From the NCBI RefSeq assembly GCF_013839525.1, contig NZ_JACDIS010000006.1:310001-374000 (forward strand): 64,000 nucleotides of DNA. Reading direction: 5' to 3'. The notes below the pieces were generated by a model. That model made no database searches. It saw nothing but the letters and a program-made list of their open reading frames with translations, and was not told the origin of the DNA. Below, piece after piece: positions 8,868 through 19,298 of the stretch. How positions within the stretch are numbered: the stretch's first letter is position 1; every line of letters begins with the position of its first letter. Source of the DNA: Chthonobacter rhizosphaerae. GTDB lineage: Bacteria; Pseudomonadota; Alphaproteobacteria; Rhizobiales; Pleomorphomonadaceae. The position numbers and the translations under genes are program-made.

Positions 8868-10301
8868 TCAGAACAGCGTCTTCGCCGCCGCGGCGGCGGC
8901 CGAGCTGATCGGGCCCGCGACGACGACGAAGAAGACGGTGAAGAGGCCGGTGGCCCAGAGCACGACGCTCAGCTCCACGGGGGTCTTCTCGAAGGCCGGG
9001 GCCGGCTCGTCGAAGTACATGACCTTGATGATGCGCAGGTAGTAGTAGGCGCCGACCACGCTCGTCAGCACGCCGATCACCGCGAGGGCCACGAGGCCCT
9101 GCTCGATGGCCGCCACGAAGACGAAGTACTTGGCGAAGAAGCCGGCGAACGGCGGGATGCCGGCGAGCGAGAACATGATCATGGCGAGGAAGAAGGCCAT
9201 GGTCTTGTTGGTGCGCGACAGGCCGGCGAGGTCGTCGATCGTCTCGGTCATCACCCCGTTCCGCCGCATCGCCAGGATGCAGGCGAAGCCGCCGGCGGTC
9301 ATGGCCACGTAGGTGGCGAGGTAGATGAGGACACCCTGGACGCCCGTCTCGGAGCCGGCCGCGAGGCCGACCAGCGCGAAGCCCATGTGGCCGATCGACG
9401 AGTAGGCCATCAGGCGCTTGATGTTGCGCTGGCCGATGGCGGCGAACGAGCCGAGCGCCATGGAGGCGATCGCCATGAAGGAGACGATCTGCTGCCAGTC
9501 GGTGCCGACCGGCGCGAAGGCGTCGATCACCACGCGCACGAAGACCGCCATGGCGGCGACCTTCGGGGCGGCGGCGAAGAAGGCCGTCACCGGCGTGGGC
9601 GAGCCCTCGTAGACGTCCGGCGTCCACATGTGGAAGGGCACGGCCGAGACCTTGAAGGCGATGCCGGCGAGGAGGAACACGAGGCCGAACACGAGGCCGA
9701 CGGAGGATCCGCCGGCCGCGCTGATCGAGGCCGCGATGGCGCCGAACTCGGTGTGGCCGGTGAAGCCGTAGACCAGCGACGCGCCGTAGAGCAGCATGCC
9801 CGACGAGAGCGCGCCGAGGACGAAATACTTCATGCCCGCCTCGGACGACTTGGCGTCGTCGCGGTGGATCGCCGCCACCACGTAGGAGGCGAGCGAGGTG
9901 AGCTCCAGGCCGAGGTAGACCGAGATGAGGTCGTTGGCCGAGATCATCATCATCATGCCGAGGGTGGAGATGACGATGAGGACCGGGAACTCGAACCGCT
10001 CGAAGCGCTCCTTCCTGACGTAGCCGACCGCCATCAGGATGGCGAGGGCGGAGGCCACGAGGGCGAGCACCTTCAGGAAGCGGGCGAAGCCGTCGACGAT
10101 GAACGCGCCGCCGAAGGTGATGCCCTCCGCGTCCATGCTCATGACCACGATGGCCGTGAGGGCGAGGAGCGCCACCGACAGGCTGGTGACGATCCGGGTG
10201 GACTGCTCGCCCAGGAAGACGCCGATCATCAGCAGCGCCATCGAGCCGACGGCCAGAATGATCTCGGGCAGGGCCAGGGAGAAGATGTGGGGTTCGACCA
10301 T
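8868..10301 (-). CDS. nuoN: NADH-quinone oxidoreductase subunit N
   Basis: NuoN is one of the three antiporter-like membrane subunits of complex I and is thought to move protons. The 477-residue sequence has about 14 hydrophobic segments and the family marks [10 protein letters not shown] (conserved Glu region), [21 protein letters not shown] and [15 protein letters not shown]. It starts 12 bases after the nuoM stop codon. It is the last complex I gene of the operon and is followed closely by birA. Confidence 0.97.
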   Translation of the reverse strand: MVEPHIFSLALPEIILAVGSMALLMIGVFLGEQSTRIVTSLSVALLALTAIVVMSMDAEGITFGGAFIVDGFARFLKVLALVASALAILMAVGYVRKERFERFEFPVLIVISTLGMMMMISANDLISVYLGLELTSLASYVVAAIHRDDAKSSEAGMKYFVLGALSSGMLLYGASLVYGFTGHTEFGAIAASISAAGGSSVGLVFGLVFLLAGIAFKVSAVPFHMWTPDVYEGSPTPVTAFFAAAPKVAAMAVFVRVVIDAFAPVGTDWQQIVSFMAIASMALGSFAAIGQRNIKRLMAYSSIGHMGFALVGLAAGSETGVQGVLIYLATYVAMTAGGFACILAMRRNGVMTETIDDLAGLSRTNKTMAFFLAMIMFSLAGIPPFAGFFAKYFVFVAAIEQGLVALAVIGVLTSVVGAYYYLRIIKVMYFDEPAPAFEKTPVELSVVLWATGLFTVFFVVVAGPISSAAAAAAKTLF

Positions 10302-10313
10302 GGTGTTCCTGCC

Positions 10314-11840
10314 TCAGTGGGCGAGCGCCGACGGGGCGAGCGCCGCCGTCTGGGACGCCGCCTCGATGGCGGCCTGGTAGTTGCGGACGAGGGCTTCCAC
10401 CGACGCCGCGCAGGCGTCGAGGATCGGCACCGGGTAGACGCCGAAGTAGATCGTCAGGATCACGAGCGGGGCCAGGATGGCGATCTCGCGCCGGTCCACG
10501 TCCATGATGCCCTGGAGCGACGCCTTGGAGAGCGTGCCCCACACCACCCGGCGGAACAGCCAGAGGGCGTAGGCGGCCGACAGGATCACGCCCGTGGTGG
10601 CGAAGAAGGCCACCCACGTGTTCACCTGGAAGGCGCCGAGGAGCGTCAGGAACTCGCCGACGAAGCCGGACGTGCCGGGCAGGCCCACGTTCGCCATGGT
10701 GAAGACCAGGAAGGCGAAGGCGTAGACCGGCATGCGGTTGACGAGGCCGCCGTAGGCGTCGATGTCGCGCGTGTGCATGCGGTCGTAGACGACGCCGACG
10801 CAGAGGAAGAGTGCGCCGGAGACGAAGCCGTGGGAGATCATCTGGAAGATGGCGCCCTGGATGCCCTGCACGTTCATCGTGAAGATGCCCATGGTCACGT
10901 AGCCCATGTGGGCGACCGACGAGTAGGCGATCAGCTTCTTGATGTCCTCCTGCATCAGCGCCACCAGCGACGTGTAGACGATGGCGACGGCCGAGAGGGT
11001 GAAGACGAGCGGCGCGAAGTCGGCGCTCGCCAGCGGGAACATCGGGACCGAGAAGCGCAGGAAGCCGTAGCCGCCCATCTTCAGGAGGATGCCGGCGAGG
11101 ATGACCGAGCCGGCGGTGGGCGCCTCCACGTGGGCGTCCGGCAGCCAGGTGTGGACCGGCCACATGGGCATCTTCACCGCGAACGAGGCGAAGAAGGCGA
11201 GCCACAGCCACGTCTGCATGCCGGCCGGGAAGTCGGTCTCCAGGAGGCGGACGATGTCGGTGGTGCCTGCATGCCAGTACATGGCCATCATGGCCAGCAG
11301 CATCAGCACCGAGCCGAGCAGGGTGTAGAGGAAGAACTTGTAGGAGGCGTAGACGCGCCGCTTGCCGCCCCAGACGCCGATGATGAGGAACATCGGGATC
11401 AGGCCGCCTTCGAAGAAGACGTAGAAGAGCACGAGGTCGAGGGCGCAGAAGACGCCGATCATGAGCGTCTCGAGCACCAGGAAGGCGATCATGTACTCCT
11501 TCACCCGGTGCTCCACCGCGTGCCAGCTCGCCAGGATGCAGAAGGGCATCAGGAAGGTGGTGAGGAGGACGAAGAGCACCGAGATGCCGTCCACGCCCAT
11601 GCGATAGGCGAAGAAGCCGCCCATCCAGGCGCTCTCCTCCACCAGCTGGAAGCCGGGGTTGGACGGGTCGTAGACGCCGAGGATGAAGAGCGACAGGACG
11701 AAGGTGAACAGCGTTGTGATCAGCGCGACGCGCCGGATGTTCATCACCGCGGCCTCGTCCTGCGCCCTCACCAACAGGATGAAGAGGACGCCGGCGAGCG
11801 GCAGGAAGGTGACGAGAGAGAGAAGCGGCAGTCCGCCCAT
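10314..11840 (-). CDS. nuoM: NADH-quinone oxidoreductase subunit M
   Basis: NuoM is a proton-pumping antiporter-like subunit of complex I. From the ATG at 11840 ([15 protein letters not shown]) it has 508 residues and about 14 transmembrane helices, with [38 protein letters not shown] and [15 protein letters not shown] as diagnostic stretches. The frame is open further upstream inside nuoL, but the start chosen overlaps the nuoL TGA by one base (TGATG), the usual coupling in this operon. Confidence 0.97.
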   Translation of the reverse strand: MGGLPLLSLVTFLPLAGVLFILLVRAQDEAAVMNIRRVALITTLFTFVLSLFILGVYDPSNPGFQLVEESAWMGGFFAYRMGVDGISVLFVLLTTFLMPFCILASWHAVEHRVKEYMIAFLVLETLMIGVFCALDLVLFYVFFEGGLIPMFLIIGVWGGKRRVYASYKFFLYTLLGSVLMLLAMMAMYWHAGTTDIVRLLETDFPAGMQTWLWLAFFASFAVKMPMWPVHTWLPDAHVEAPTAGSVILAGILLKMGGYGFLRFSVPMFPLASADFAPLVFTLSAVAIVYTSLVALMQEDIKKLIAYSSVAHMGYVTMGIFTMNVQGIQGAIFQMISHGFVSGALFLCVGVVYDRMHTRDIDAYGGLVNRMPVYAFAFLVFTMANVGLPGTSGFVGEFLTLLGAFQVNTWVAFFATTGVILSAAYALWLFRRVVWGTLSKASLQGIMDVDRREIAILAPLVILTIYFGVYPVPILDACAASVEALVRNYQAAIEAASQTAALAPSALAH

Positions 11841-13981
11841 CAGTTGATCCCCCCGGCGAACATGGCCCACGTGATGAGGGCGGCGACGCCGATCAGCATG
11901 GCGAAAGCGTAGTGGTAGACGTAGCCGGTCTGGAGCCGGACGACCCGGGCCGAGACGTCCTGGACGCGGGCGGCGACGCCGTTCGGGCCGAGGCCGTCGA
12001 TGACCATGCCGTCGCCGGCCTTCCAGAAGAAGCGGCCGAGGGCCTTGGCCGAGCGCACGAACAGGATGTCGTAGAGCTCGTCGAAGTACCACTTGTTGAG
12101 CAGGAACTGGTAGAGCGCGTCATGCCGGGCGGCGAGCCGCTTGGGCTGCTCCGGATCGGCGATGTAGAACCAGTAGGCGACGCCGAGGCCGAGGAGCATG
12201 GCGAAGAAGGGCGACGCCTTCACCCAGGCCGGCACCTCGTGCATGTCGTGCAGGATGTGGTTCTCAGGGCCGTAGAAGAGCGAGCCCTTCCAGAACTCCG
12301 CCTGCGCCTCGCCGACGAAGGCCTCGTAGAACACCATGCCGGCGAGCACCGCGCCGACCGACAGGAGGGCGAGCGGGATCAGCATCACCCGCGGGCTTTC
12401 GTGGGCGTGCTCGAAGGTGTGGCGGTCGGCCCGGCTCGTGCCGAAGAAGGTGAGGAAGATCAGCCGCCAGGAGTAGAAGGACGTCATGGCGGCCGCGATC
12501 AGCGTCAGCATGAAGGCGTAGCCGGCGAAGCCGTTATGGCCGGCGTAGGCGCTCTCGATGATGGCGTCCTTCGAGAGGAAGCCGGCGAAGCCGATGTGGG
12601 TGAGCGGGATGCCGACGCCCGTGATGGCGAGCGTGCCGATCACCATGGTCCAGTAGGTGAGCGGGATCTTGGAGCGCAGGCCGCCCATCATCCGCATGTC
12701 CTGCTCGTGGTGCATGGCGTGGATGACCGAGCCGGCGCCGAGGAAGAGCAGGGCCTTGAAGAAGGCGTGGGTGAACAGGTGGAACACACCCGCCCCGTAG
12801 GCCCCGACGCCCAGCGCCACGAACATGTAGCCGAGCTGCGAGCAGGTGGAGTAGGCGATCACCCGCTTGATGTCGTTCTGGACGAGGCCGACCGTGGCGG
12901 CGAAGAAGGCCGTGGTGGCGCCGATGAAGGTGATGAAGGTCAGCGTGCCGTGGGCCTGCTCGAACAGCGGCGACAGGCGCGCCACCATGAACACGCCGGC
13001 CGTCACCATGGTGGCGGCGTGGATGAGCGCCGACACGGGGGTCGGGCCTTCCATGGCGTCCGGCAGCCAGGTGTGCAGCAGGAACTGCGCCGACTTGCCC
13101 ATGGCGCCGATGAACAGCAGGAAGGTGACGATCTCCAGGGCGTGCCACTCGGCGCCGAGGAAGGTCATGGTCCGCTCGGCCACCGCCTCCGTGTTGGCGA
13201 AGATGGCGTCGAGGCCGACCGAGCCGAACAGGTAGAAGACGCCGAAGATGCCGAGCGCGAAGCCGAAGTCGCCGACGCGGTTGACCACGAACGCCTTGAT
13301 GGCGGCGGCCGAGGCGGACGGCTTCTTGTACCAGAAGCCGATCAGCAGGTAGGACGCCAGACCGACGCCCTCCCAGCCGAAGAACATCTGGACGAGGTTG
13401 TCGCTCGTCACCAGCATCAGCATGGCGAAGGTGAACAGCGACAGGTAGGCGAAGAAGCGCGGCCGGGCCGGATCCTCGTGCATGTAGCCGATGGAGTAGA
13501 CGTGGACGAGCGACGACACGGTCGTCACCACGATCAGCATCATCACGGTCAGCGTGTCGATGCGGAAGGACCAGTCCACCACCAGCGAGCCGGAGGTCAT
13601 CCACTCGGCGACCGGCACCCGGAAGGCCTCGGTCTCGCCGAAGCCGACGGTCAGGAAGGCCACCCAGGAGAGAAGGCACGAGACGATCAGGAGGCCCGTG
13701 GTGATGAGCTCCGCCGGGCGCGACGCGGGAGCCGCCGGCTCGACCGCGTGATGGTCGTCATGGCCGCCGTGGGCGTGGTCATCGTGGGCGTGGTCGTCAT
13801 GGGCGTGGCTGGCATGGGCATGCTCGTCATGCGCCGCGTGGGCGTGGACGGCGTGATCGTGGCCGTGATGACCGTGCGCGCCGCCGGCCGGCGCCGGAAT
13901 GGTGGTCCGGGCGCCCCAGAGGGAGATGGCGCCCGCGATCAGGAAGCCGACGAGCGGCAGGAAGACGATGAGGGAATACAT
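11840..13981 (-). CDS. nuoL: NADH-quinone oxidoreductase subunit L with a histidine-rich loop
   Basis: NuoL is the distal antiporter-like subunit of complex I with the long lateral helix. The 713-residue protein has the expected motifs [22 protein letters not shown] (split here for reading: [12 protein letters not shown] then IGFWYKKPS), [20 protein letters not shown] and [15 protein letters not shown]. Unusually, between helix 1 and helix 2, residues 36-78 (13748-13876) hold 19 histidines in 43 residues, mixed with Asp, Ala and Gly and partly built from 15-base units coding DDHAH. Family members without this loop are about 50 residues shorter at that place. Metal binding by the loop is only an inference. 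Confidence 0.96.
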   Translation of the reverse strand: MYSLIVFLPLVGFLIAGAISLWGARTTIPAPAGGAHGHHGHDHAVHAHAAHDEHAHASHAHDDHAHDDHAHGGHDDHHAVEPAAPASRPAELITTGLLIVSCLLSWVAFLTVGFGETEAFRVPVAEWMTSGSLVVDWSFRIDTLTVMMLIVVTTVSSLVHVYSIGYMHEDPARPRFFAYLSLFTFAMLMLVTSDNLVQMFFGWEGVGLASYLLIGFWYKKPSASAAAIKAFVVNRVGDFGFALGIFGVFYLFGSVGLDAIFANTEAVAERTMTFLGAEWHALEIVTFLLFIGAMGKSAQFLLHTWLPDAMEGPTPVSALIHAATMVTAGVFMVARLSPLFEQAHGTLTFITFIGATTAFFAATVGLVQNDIKRVIAYSTCSQLGYMFVALGVGAYGAGVFHLFTHAFFKALLFLGAGSVIHAMHHEQDMRMMGGLRSKIPLTYWTMVIGTLAITGVGIPLTHIGFAGFLSKDAIIESAYAGHNGFAGYAFMLTLIAAAMTSFYSWRLIFLTFFGTSRADRHTFEHAHESPRVMLIPLALLSVGAVLAGMVFYEAFVGEAQAEFWKGSLFYGPENHILHDMHEVPAWVKASPFFAMLLGLGVAYWFYIADPEQPKRLAARHDALYQFLLNKWYFDELYDILFVRSAKALGRFFWKAGDGMVIDGLGPNGVAARVQDVSARVVRLQTGYVYHYAFAMLIGVAALITWAMFAGGIN
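13748..13876 (-). repeat. In-frame histidine-rich low-complexity tract within nuoL
   Basis: The tract codes for 43 residues, 19 of them His, and contains tandem 15-base units (for example DDHAH followed by DDHAH). The reading frame is kept throughout, so it looks like repeat expansion inside a periplasmic or cytoplasmic loop rather than damage. Confidence 0.85.
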
Positions 13982-13995
13982 CGGATCGGGTCTCC

Positions 13996-14304
13996 TCAGC
14001 CCTTCATCATGTTGATGTCTTCCACCGCGATCGTGCCGCGGTTGCGGAAGAAGACCACCAGGATGGCAAGGCCGATGGCGGCTTCGGCGGCGGCGACCGT
14101 GAGCACGAAGAGCGCGAAGATCTGGCCGACCAGGTCGTTGAGCTGGGCCGAGAAGGCCACGAAGTTGAGGTTCACCGCGAGGAGGATCAGCTCGATCGAC
14201 ATCAGGATGACGATCACGTTCTTCCGGTTGAGGAAGATGCCGAGGATCCCGAGCGTGAACAGGATCGCCGCGACCGAGAGGTAGTGGGAGAGACCGATGA
14301 CCAT
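13996..14304 (-). CDS. nuoK: NADH-quinone oxidoreductase subunit K
   Basis: NuoK is a small proton-channel subunit of complex I with three transmembrane helices. The 102-residue protein opens [19 protein letters not shown] and carries the two conserved membrane glutamates in [16 protein letters not shown] and [11 protein letters not shown], both needed for coupling in the family. It starts 40 bases after nuoJ and ends 14 bases before nuoL. Confidence 0.97.
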   Translation of the reverse strand: MVIGLSHYLSVAAILFTLGILGIFLNRKNVIVILMSIELILLAVNLNFVAFSAQLNDLVGQIFALFVLTVAAAEAAIGLAILVVFFRNRGTIAVEDINMMKG

Positions 14305-14344
14305 GGGCGGTGCCTTGTGGTTGATCGTGTTCGGGCGGGGCGGA

Positions 14345-14956
14345 TCAGAGACCGCGGCCCGGCTCGACCTTCTTGATTTCCATGGAGGTGGCGCGGTTGC
14401 GGGCGACCTGGACGTTGATGTCCTGGCGCTTGACGTTCGCCTTGTGCCGCAGCGTCAGCACGATGGCGCCGACCATCGCGACCAGCAACACCATGGCCGC
14501 CGCCTGGAAGAAGTAGACGTAGCGGGTGTAGAGGAGCCGGCCGATCGCCTCGATGTTCGAGACCTCGTTCATGTCCGGGATCGGCGCCGCCGTGCCGCCG
14601 GCCACGTGCGGGGCGATCACCCAGGCGCCGACCACGAACAGCAGTTCGGCGAGGAAGATCACGCCGACCAGCATGCCGACGGGCAGGTACTGGAGGAAGC
14701 CCTGCCGGAGTTCGGCGAAGTCCACGTCGAGCATCATCACGACGAAGAGGAAGAGCACCGCCACCGCGCCCACGTAGACCACGATCAGGATAAGGGCGAG
14801 GAACTCCGCCCCCGCCAGCATGAACAGGCCCGCCGCGTTGACGAAGGCGAGGATCAGGAACAGCACGGAATGCACCGGGTTCCTGGCCGAGATGACCATC
14901 ACGGCGGACGCGATCGTGATCGCGGCGAAGAGGTAGAAGAAGAAAGCTTCGATCAT
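14345..14956 (-). CDS. nuoJ: NADH-quinone oxidoreductase subunit J
   Basis: NuoJ is a membrane subunit of complex I beside NuoK, with five transmembrane helices. From the ATG at 14956 ([21 protein letters not shown]) it has 203 residues. The conserved [13 protein letters not shown] and [20 protein letters not shown] stretches are present. The frame is open back to 15217, but that extension is the translation of the palindromic repeat at 15054-15214 and is not part of the protein. GGGACGAGACG just before the ATG can serve as ribosome binding site. Confidence 0.97.
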   Translation of the reverse strand: MIEAFFFYLFAAITIASAVMVISARNPVHSVLFLILAFVNAAGLFMLAGAEFLALILIVVYVGAVAVLFLFVVMMLDVDFAELRQGFLQYLPVGMLVGVIFLAELLFVVGAWVIAPHVAGGTAAPIPDMNEVSNIEAIGRLLYTRYVYFFQAAAMVLLVAMVGAIVLTLRHKANVKRQDINVQVARNRATSMEIKKVEPGRGL

Positions 14957-15053
14957 CGTCTCGTCCCGGCCCCCGTGGCGGCGATGGCTCCGCCGCCTGG
15001 TGTTCGTTTTGTACGGCAAGGGGAATGCGAACCTTCGACGAAGGCCGCGGTGG

Positions 15054-15214
15054 CACCCCCCACCCCAACCCTCCCCCTCAAGGGGGGAGGGAGCCGCCCC
15101 ATTCTGAAAGGACGGCAACTTAATCAGCGGCTTAGCCGCACATAGGATCCCGACGGCCCTTGCCGTTGGCCTCCTCCCTCCCCCCTTGAGGGGGAGGGTT
15201 GGGGTGGGGGGGTG
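15054..15214. repeat. Palindromic intergenic repeat (BIME/REP-like) between nuoI and nuoJ
   Basis: A 40-base arm (15054-15093) and a 41-base arm (15174-15214) are reverse complements of each other with one single-base indel, around an 80-base centre. Each arm carries its own small palindrome (CCTCCCCC...GGGGGGAGG), and the centre adds a shorter inverted pair (ACGGCAA at 15112, TTGCCGT at 15160). The transcript would fold into a long hairpin between nuoI and nuoJ. The sequence type (CACCCCAACCCTCCCCCTC) looks like the dispersed intergenic palindromes known from alphaproteobacteria; copy number in this genome cannot be seen here. Confidence 0.9.
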
Positions 15215-15251
15215 CACCGCGACCTCAGCCGCCCGTCCGCCCCCTCCCCCC

Positions 15252-15740
15252 TCAGCGGTACGGCGCGTCCTCGCGGATGTTGCGGGCGATTTCGCGTTCC
15301 CAGCGGTCGCCGTTGGCGAGCAGCCGCTCCTTGTTGAAGTAGAGCTCCTCGCGGGTCTCCGTGGCGAACTCGAAGTTCGGGCCCTCCACGATGGCGTCCA
15401 CCGGGCAGGCCTCCTGGCAGAAGCCGCAGTAGATGCACTTCACCATGTCGATGTCGTAACGCGTCGTGCGGCGGGTGCCGTCGTTGCGGCGCGGGCCGGC
15501 CTCGATGGTGATGGCCTGGGCGGGGCAGACGGCCTCGCACAGCTTGCAGGCGATGCAGCGCTCCTCGCCGTTGGGATAGCGGCGCAGCGCGTGCTCGCCG
15601 CGGAACCGCGGCGAGGTGGGGTTCTTCTCGAACGGGTAGTTGATGGTCGGCTTCGGCTTGAAGAAGTAGCGCATGGCCAGGAAGAACCCGGACACGAACT
15701 CCTTCAGGAGCAGAGAGCGCGCAACGGCGTCGATGGCCAT
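15252..15740 (-). CDS. nuoI: NADH-quinone oxidoreductase subunit I
   Basis: NuoI is the ferredoxin-like subunit of complex I that carries clusters N6a and N6b and passes electrons to NuoB. The 162-residue protein begins [15 protein letters not shown] at 15740. It has two complete [4Fe-4S] motifs: Cys62, 65, 68, 72 ([12 protein letters not shown]) and Cys102, 105, 108, 112 ([12 protein letters not shown]). It is separated from the preceding small membrane protein gene by 89 bases and from nuoJ by the 295-base interval holding the palindromic repeat. Confidence 0.98.
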   Translation of the reverse strand: MAIDAVARSLLLKEFVSGFFLAMRYFFKPKPTINYPFEKNPTSPRFRGEHALRRYPNGEERCIACKLCEAVCPAQAITIEAGPRRNDGTRRTTRYDIDMVKCIYCGFCQEACPVDAIVEGPNFEFATETREELYFNKERLLANGDRWEREIARNIREDAPYR

Positions 15741-15829
15741 CGTCGGTTGGTCCTCGTCTTGTCCTTCGGTCGCCGCGATCGGCGCCCGCGTGTCGTCTCG
15801 TCGTCGTTCTGTCGTCGGTCGTCTACGCG

Positions 15830-16069
15830 TCAGGGCCCGGCGGCGCCGAGCCCCGACACCGACACGCCCACCCACCAGCCGAGGCCGGCGAACACCAGGG
15901 CGTTCACCACGAAGAGGCCTCGCATCACCAGATCCATTCGCTTCGGATCCGGCGTCGCGTTCATCCGGCCGAGGGTCCGGCGGACGAGCGCGGCGATGAC
16001 CGCGAAGTCGAGGATGCCGACCCCGAGACCGACGGCGGCGCCGATGACCCCGGAGAGCGGCAGGTCCAT
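15830..16069 (-). CDS. Unknown two-helix membrane protein in the nuo operon
   Basis: A 79-residue protein that I do not recognise. Two hydrophobic segments are visible, about residues 4-28 ([20 protein letters not shown]) and 48-70 ([20 protein letters not shown]), joined by a basic loop ([17 protein letters not shown]). The ATG follows the nuoH TGA after a single base, so translation is very likely coupled and the ORF is likely real. It is not one of the 14 standard complex I subunits. It could be an accessory or assembly protein for the membrane arm, but nothing beyond its position supports that. Confidence 0.72.
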   Translation of the reverse strand: MDLPLSGVIGAAVGLGVGILDFAVIAALVRRTLGRMNATPDPKRMDLVMRGLFVVNALVFAGLGWWVGVSVSGLGAAGP

Positions 16070-16070
16070 G

Positions 16071-17120
16071 TCAGCTCCCCGCCCAGCCGGTGAGCTGCAG
16101 CACGCCGGCGACGATCACGACCATCGCGAGCGAGATCGGCAGGAAGACCTTCCAGCCGAGCCGCATGAGCTGATCGTAGCGGTAGCGGGGGACCATGGCC
16201 TTCGCCATGGCGATGAAGAAGAACACCAGGCACGTCTTGGCGGTGAACCAGATGACGCCCGGGATCCAGTTGAAGGGCGGGATGTCCAGCGGCGGCAGCC
16301 AGCCACCCATGAACAGGATGGCGGTGAGGGCGCACATGGTCACGATGGCCACGTACTCGCCGAGCATGAACATCATATAGGGCGTCGAGCCGTACTCCAC
16401 CATGAAGCCCGCGACCAGTTCCGATTCCGCCTCGACCAGGTCGAACGGCGGGCGGTTCGTCTCGGCCAGCGCCGAGATGAAGAAGATCACGAACATCGGG
16501 AAGAGCGGCAGCCAGTACCAGTTCAGGAATTCCAGGAACGGCAGGCCGATCATGTCGGCGAGGCCGGTGTCCTGGCTGCGGACGATCTCGGTCATGTTGA
16601 GCGAGCCGGCGCAGAGCAGCACCGTGATGATCACGAAGCCGATCGAGACCTCGTAGGACACCATCTGGGCCGCCGAGCGGAGCGCCGACAGGAAGGGGTA
16701 CTTCGAGTTGGACGCCCAGCCGCCGATGATGATGCCGTAGACCATCAGCGACGAGATCGCGAAGATGAACAGGATGCCGATGTTGATGTCGGCCACCACC
16801 CAGCCGTCCGCCACCGGCACCACCGCCCAGGCGAGGAGCGCCAGCGTGCAGGTGACGAGCGGGGCGAGCAGGAACAGGCTCTTCGACGCGCCGGACGGAA
16901 TGACCGGTTCCTTGAGGACGAACTTCAGAAGGTCCGCGAAGGACTGGAACAGGCCGAAGGGCCCGACCACGTTGGGGCCGCGCCGGATCTGCACCGCCGC
17001 CCAGACCTTGCGGTCCGCGTAGAGCAGGTAGGCCACGAGCACCAGGAGCACCACCAGCAGAAGCACGCTCTGCGCGGCGATGACGAGCACGGGCCAGAGA
17101 ATGTCGGACCAGACGTTCAT
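16071..17120 (-). CDS. nuoH: NADH-quinone oxidoreductase subunit H
   Basis: NuoH is the membrane subunit that, with NuoB and NuoD, forms the quinone-binding site of complex I. The 349-residue protein has eight or so transmembrane helices and the diagnostic stretches [64 protein letters not shown] and [14 protein letters not shown]. It starts 13 bases after nuoG and ends one base before the unknown small membrane protein gene. Confidence 0.98.
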   Translation of the reverse strand: MNVWSDILWPVLVIAAQSVLLLVVLLVLVAYLLYADRKVWAAVQIRRGPNVVGPFGLFQSFADLLKFVLKEPVIPSGASKSLFLLAPLVTCTLALLAWAVVPVADGWVVADINIGILFIFAISSLMVYGIIIGGWASNSKYPFLSALRSAAQMVSYEVSIGFVIITVLLCAGSLNMTEIVRSQDTGLADMIGLPFLEFLNWYWLPLFPMFVIFFISALAETNRPPFDLVEAESELVAGFMVEYGSTPYMMFMLGEYVAIVTMCALTAILFMGGWLPPLDIPPFNWIPGVIWFTAKTCLVFFFIAMAKAMVPRYRYDQLMRLGWKVFLPISLAMVVIVAGVLQLTGWAGS

Positions 17121-17133
17121 CGTGTTTTCGTCC

Positions 17134-19233
17134 TCACTCCGCCGCTGCGGCCTCGAGCGACCCCTTGGCGAGCACCGAGCACTCGGCCATGACGGCCGAC
17201 GCGCGGGCGATCGGGTTAGTCAGGTAGAAGTCCTTGATGGTGGACGTGAAGGGCGCCCGGTCCAAGGCGCCGCCGATCGCCGCGAGGCTGGCGACGTCGC
17301 CGGGGTTGCCCGGCTGGATCTCGTCCACGGCGGCGAGGTGCGGCACCTCGGCATAGAGTTTCGCACGCAGTTGCGACAGGCTGTCGAACGGCAGGCGCTT
17401 TCCGAGCACGTCCGAGAGGGCGCGCAGAATGGCCCAGTCCTCGCGGGCCTCGCCCGGCGGGAAGGTGGCGCGCGCGGTCATCTGCACGCGGCCTTCCGTG
17501 TTCACGTAGGTGCCCGACTTTTCCGTGTAGGCGGCGCCCGGCAGGATCACGTCCGCCCGGTGGGCGCCGGCGTCGCCGTGGCTGCCGATGTAGACCACGA
17601 AGGCGTTGCCGAGGGCGGCCGTGTCGATCTCGTCCGCGCCAAGCAGGAAGACCACGTCGAGCGCGCCCTCCCCGGCTGCCGCCACGATGCCGGCGGTGTC
17701 GCGGCCGCCCGGACCCGGCACGAAGCCGACGTCGAGGGCGCCCACGCGGGACGCCGCCGTGTGCAGCACGGCGAAGCCGTTCCAGGCGTCGGTGACGGCC
17801 CCGATCTCCACCGCCAGCTTGGCGGCGGCGGACAGCACCGCGAGGCCGTCCGGCCGCGCGATCGCGCCCTGGCCGACCAGCACCAGCGGACGCTCGGCCC
17901 CGTTGAGGGCCTCCAGCGCGTGGCTGTGCAGGCCGGCGAGTTCGGAGAGGGTCTCCGGACCGGCGCCGAGATAGGTGTACGGATAGGTGAGGTTCAGCGG
18001 CTCGCCGATGACGAAGATCGGCAGCTTGCCCATGCGCCAGCGCTTGCGGATGCGGGCATTGAGCACCGCCGCCTCGTGGCGCGGGTCGGAGCCGATGATG
18101 ATGATCGCGTCCGCCGCCTCGATCCCCTCGATGGTGGGGTTGAAGAGGTAGGTGGCGCGGCCGAGCGCCGGATCGAGCCGGGTGCCGTCCTGGCGGGCGT
18201 CCGTGTGCGGCGAGCCGAGAGCCGTCATCAGCGACTTGAGGGCGTAGAGCTCCTCCACCGAGGCCAGATCGCCGCCGAGCGCCGCGATCCGGTCGGCGGA
18301 CGTGGCGGACACCTTCGCCTTGACGGCCTGGAAGGCCTCGCCCCAGGAGGCCGGCTTCAGGCGGCCGCCGGTCTTCACATAGGGCCGGTCCAGGCGCTGG
18401 GTCTTCAAGCCGTCCCAGACGAAGCGGGTCTTGTCGGAGATCCACTCCTCGTTCACCGCCTCGTTGAGGCGCGGCATGATGCGCATGACCTCGCGGCCGC
18501 GCGCGTCCACCCGGATGGCGGAGCCGACCGCGTCCATCACGTCGACGGACTCGGTCTTCGATAGCTCCCACGGCCGGGCCTGGTAGGCGTAGGGCTTGGA
18601 GGTGAGCGCGCCCACGGGGCAGAGGTCGATCACGTTGCCCTGGAGCTCGGACGACATCGCCTGCTCCAGATAGGTGGTGATCTCGGCGTCCTCGCCGCGG
18701 CCGATCAAGCCGAGGTCGGTGACGCCGGCGACTTCCGTGGTGAAGCGGACGCAGCGGGTGCAGTGGATGCACCGGGTCATGATCGTCTTGACCAGGGGGC
18801 CGATGTACTTGTCTTCCACCGCGCGCTTGTTCTCGGCGAAGCGGGACGAGTCCACGCCATAGGCCATGGCCTGGTCCTGCAGGTCGCATTCGCCGCCCTG
18901 GTCGCAGATCGGGCAGTCGAGCGGATGGTTGATCAGCAGGAACTCCATCACGCCCTCGCGGGCCTTCTTCACCATCGGCGACTTGGTGAGCACCACCGGG
19001 GGCTCGCCGTTCGGGCCGGGGCGGAGGTCCTTGACCTGCATGGCGCAAGAGGCGGTCGGCTTCGGCGGACCGCCCTTCACCTCCACGAGGCACATGCGGC
19101 AGTTGCCGGCGATGGACAGCCGTTCGTGGAAGCAGAAGCGCGGCACCTCGGCGCCGGCCTCTTCGCAGGCCTGCAGCAGGGTCGCTTCCGGAGCGACTTC
19201 GATTTCAACGCCGTCGACGATGAGCTTGGCCAT
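17134..19233 (-). CDS. nuoG: NADH-quinone oxidoreductase subunit G
   Basis: NuoG is the large peripheral-arm subunit of complex I that holds clusters N1b, N4 and N5. The 699-residue protein begins with a plant-type [2Fe-2S] domain (Cys34, 45, 48, 63), then the His/Cys ligand region [20 protein letters not shown], then the [4Fe-4S] ligands in [10 protein letters not shown]. The rest is a molybdopterin-oxidoreductase-like domain without a cofactor. It starts 65 bases after nuoF. Confidence 0.98.
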   Translation of the reverse strand: MAKLIVDGVEIEVAPEATLLQACEEAGAEVPRFCFHERLSIAGNCRMCLVEVKGGPPKPTASCAMQVKDLRPGPNGEPPVVLTKSPMVKKAREGVMEFLLINHPLDCPICDQGGECDLQDQAMAYGVDSSRFAENKRAVEDKYIGPLVKTIMTRCIHCTRCVRFTTEVAGVTDLGLIGRGEDAEITTYLEQAMSSELQGNVIDLCPVGALTSKPYAYQARPWELSKTESVDVMDAVGSAIRVDARGREVMRIMPRLNEAVNEEWISDKTRFVWDGLKTQRLDRPYVKTGGRLKPASWGEAFQAVKAKVSATSADRIAALGGDLASVEELYALKSLMTALGSPHTDARQDGTRLDPALGRATYLFNPTIEGIEAADAIIIIGSDPRHEAAVLNARIRKRWRMGKLPIFVIGEPLNLTYPYTYLGAGPETLSELAGLHSHALEALNGAERPLVLVGQGAIARPDGLAVLSAAAKLAVEIGAVTDAWNGFAVLHTAASRVGALDVGFVPGPGGRDTAGIVAAAGEGALDVVFLLGADEIDTAALGNAFVVYIGSHGDAGAHRADVILPGAAYTEKSGTYVNTEGRVQMTARATFPPGEAREDWAILRALSDVLGKRLPFDSLSQLRAKLYAEVPHLAAVDEIQPGNPGDVASLAAIGGALDRAPFTSTIKDFYLTNPIARASAVMAECSVLAKGSLEAAAAE

Positions 19234-19298
19234 CTCGGTCTTCCAAACCTTCAGCTGCGTCGAGACGCCCGTTCAGGGCTGCCCGCGCCGAATTCGAA

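Noticed and set aside
8664-11912. 1082-codon open frame on the + strand opposite nuoN and nuoM
   Set aside because: Shadow frame of two well-supported complex I genes, full of Asp, Glu, His and Arg repeats, with no domain or credible start.
14957-15217. N-terminal extension of nuoJ through the palindromic repeat
   Set aside because: The extension translates the repeat (PTPTLPLKGG-type peptides) and NuoJ of normal length starts at 14956.
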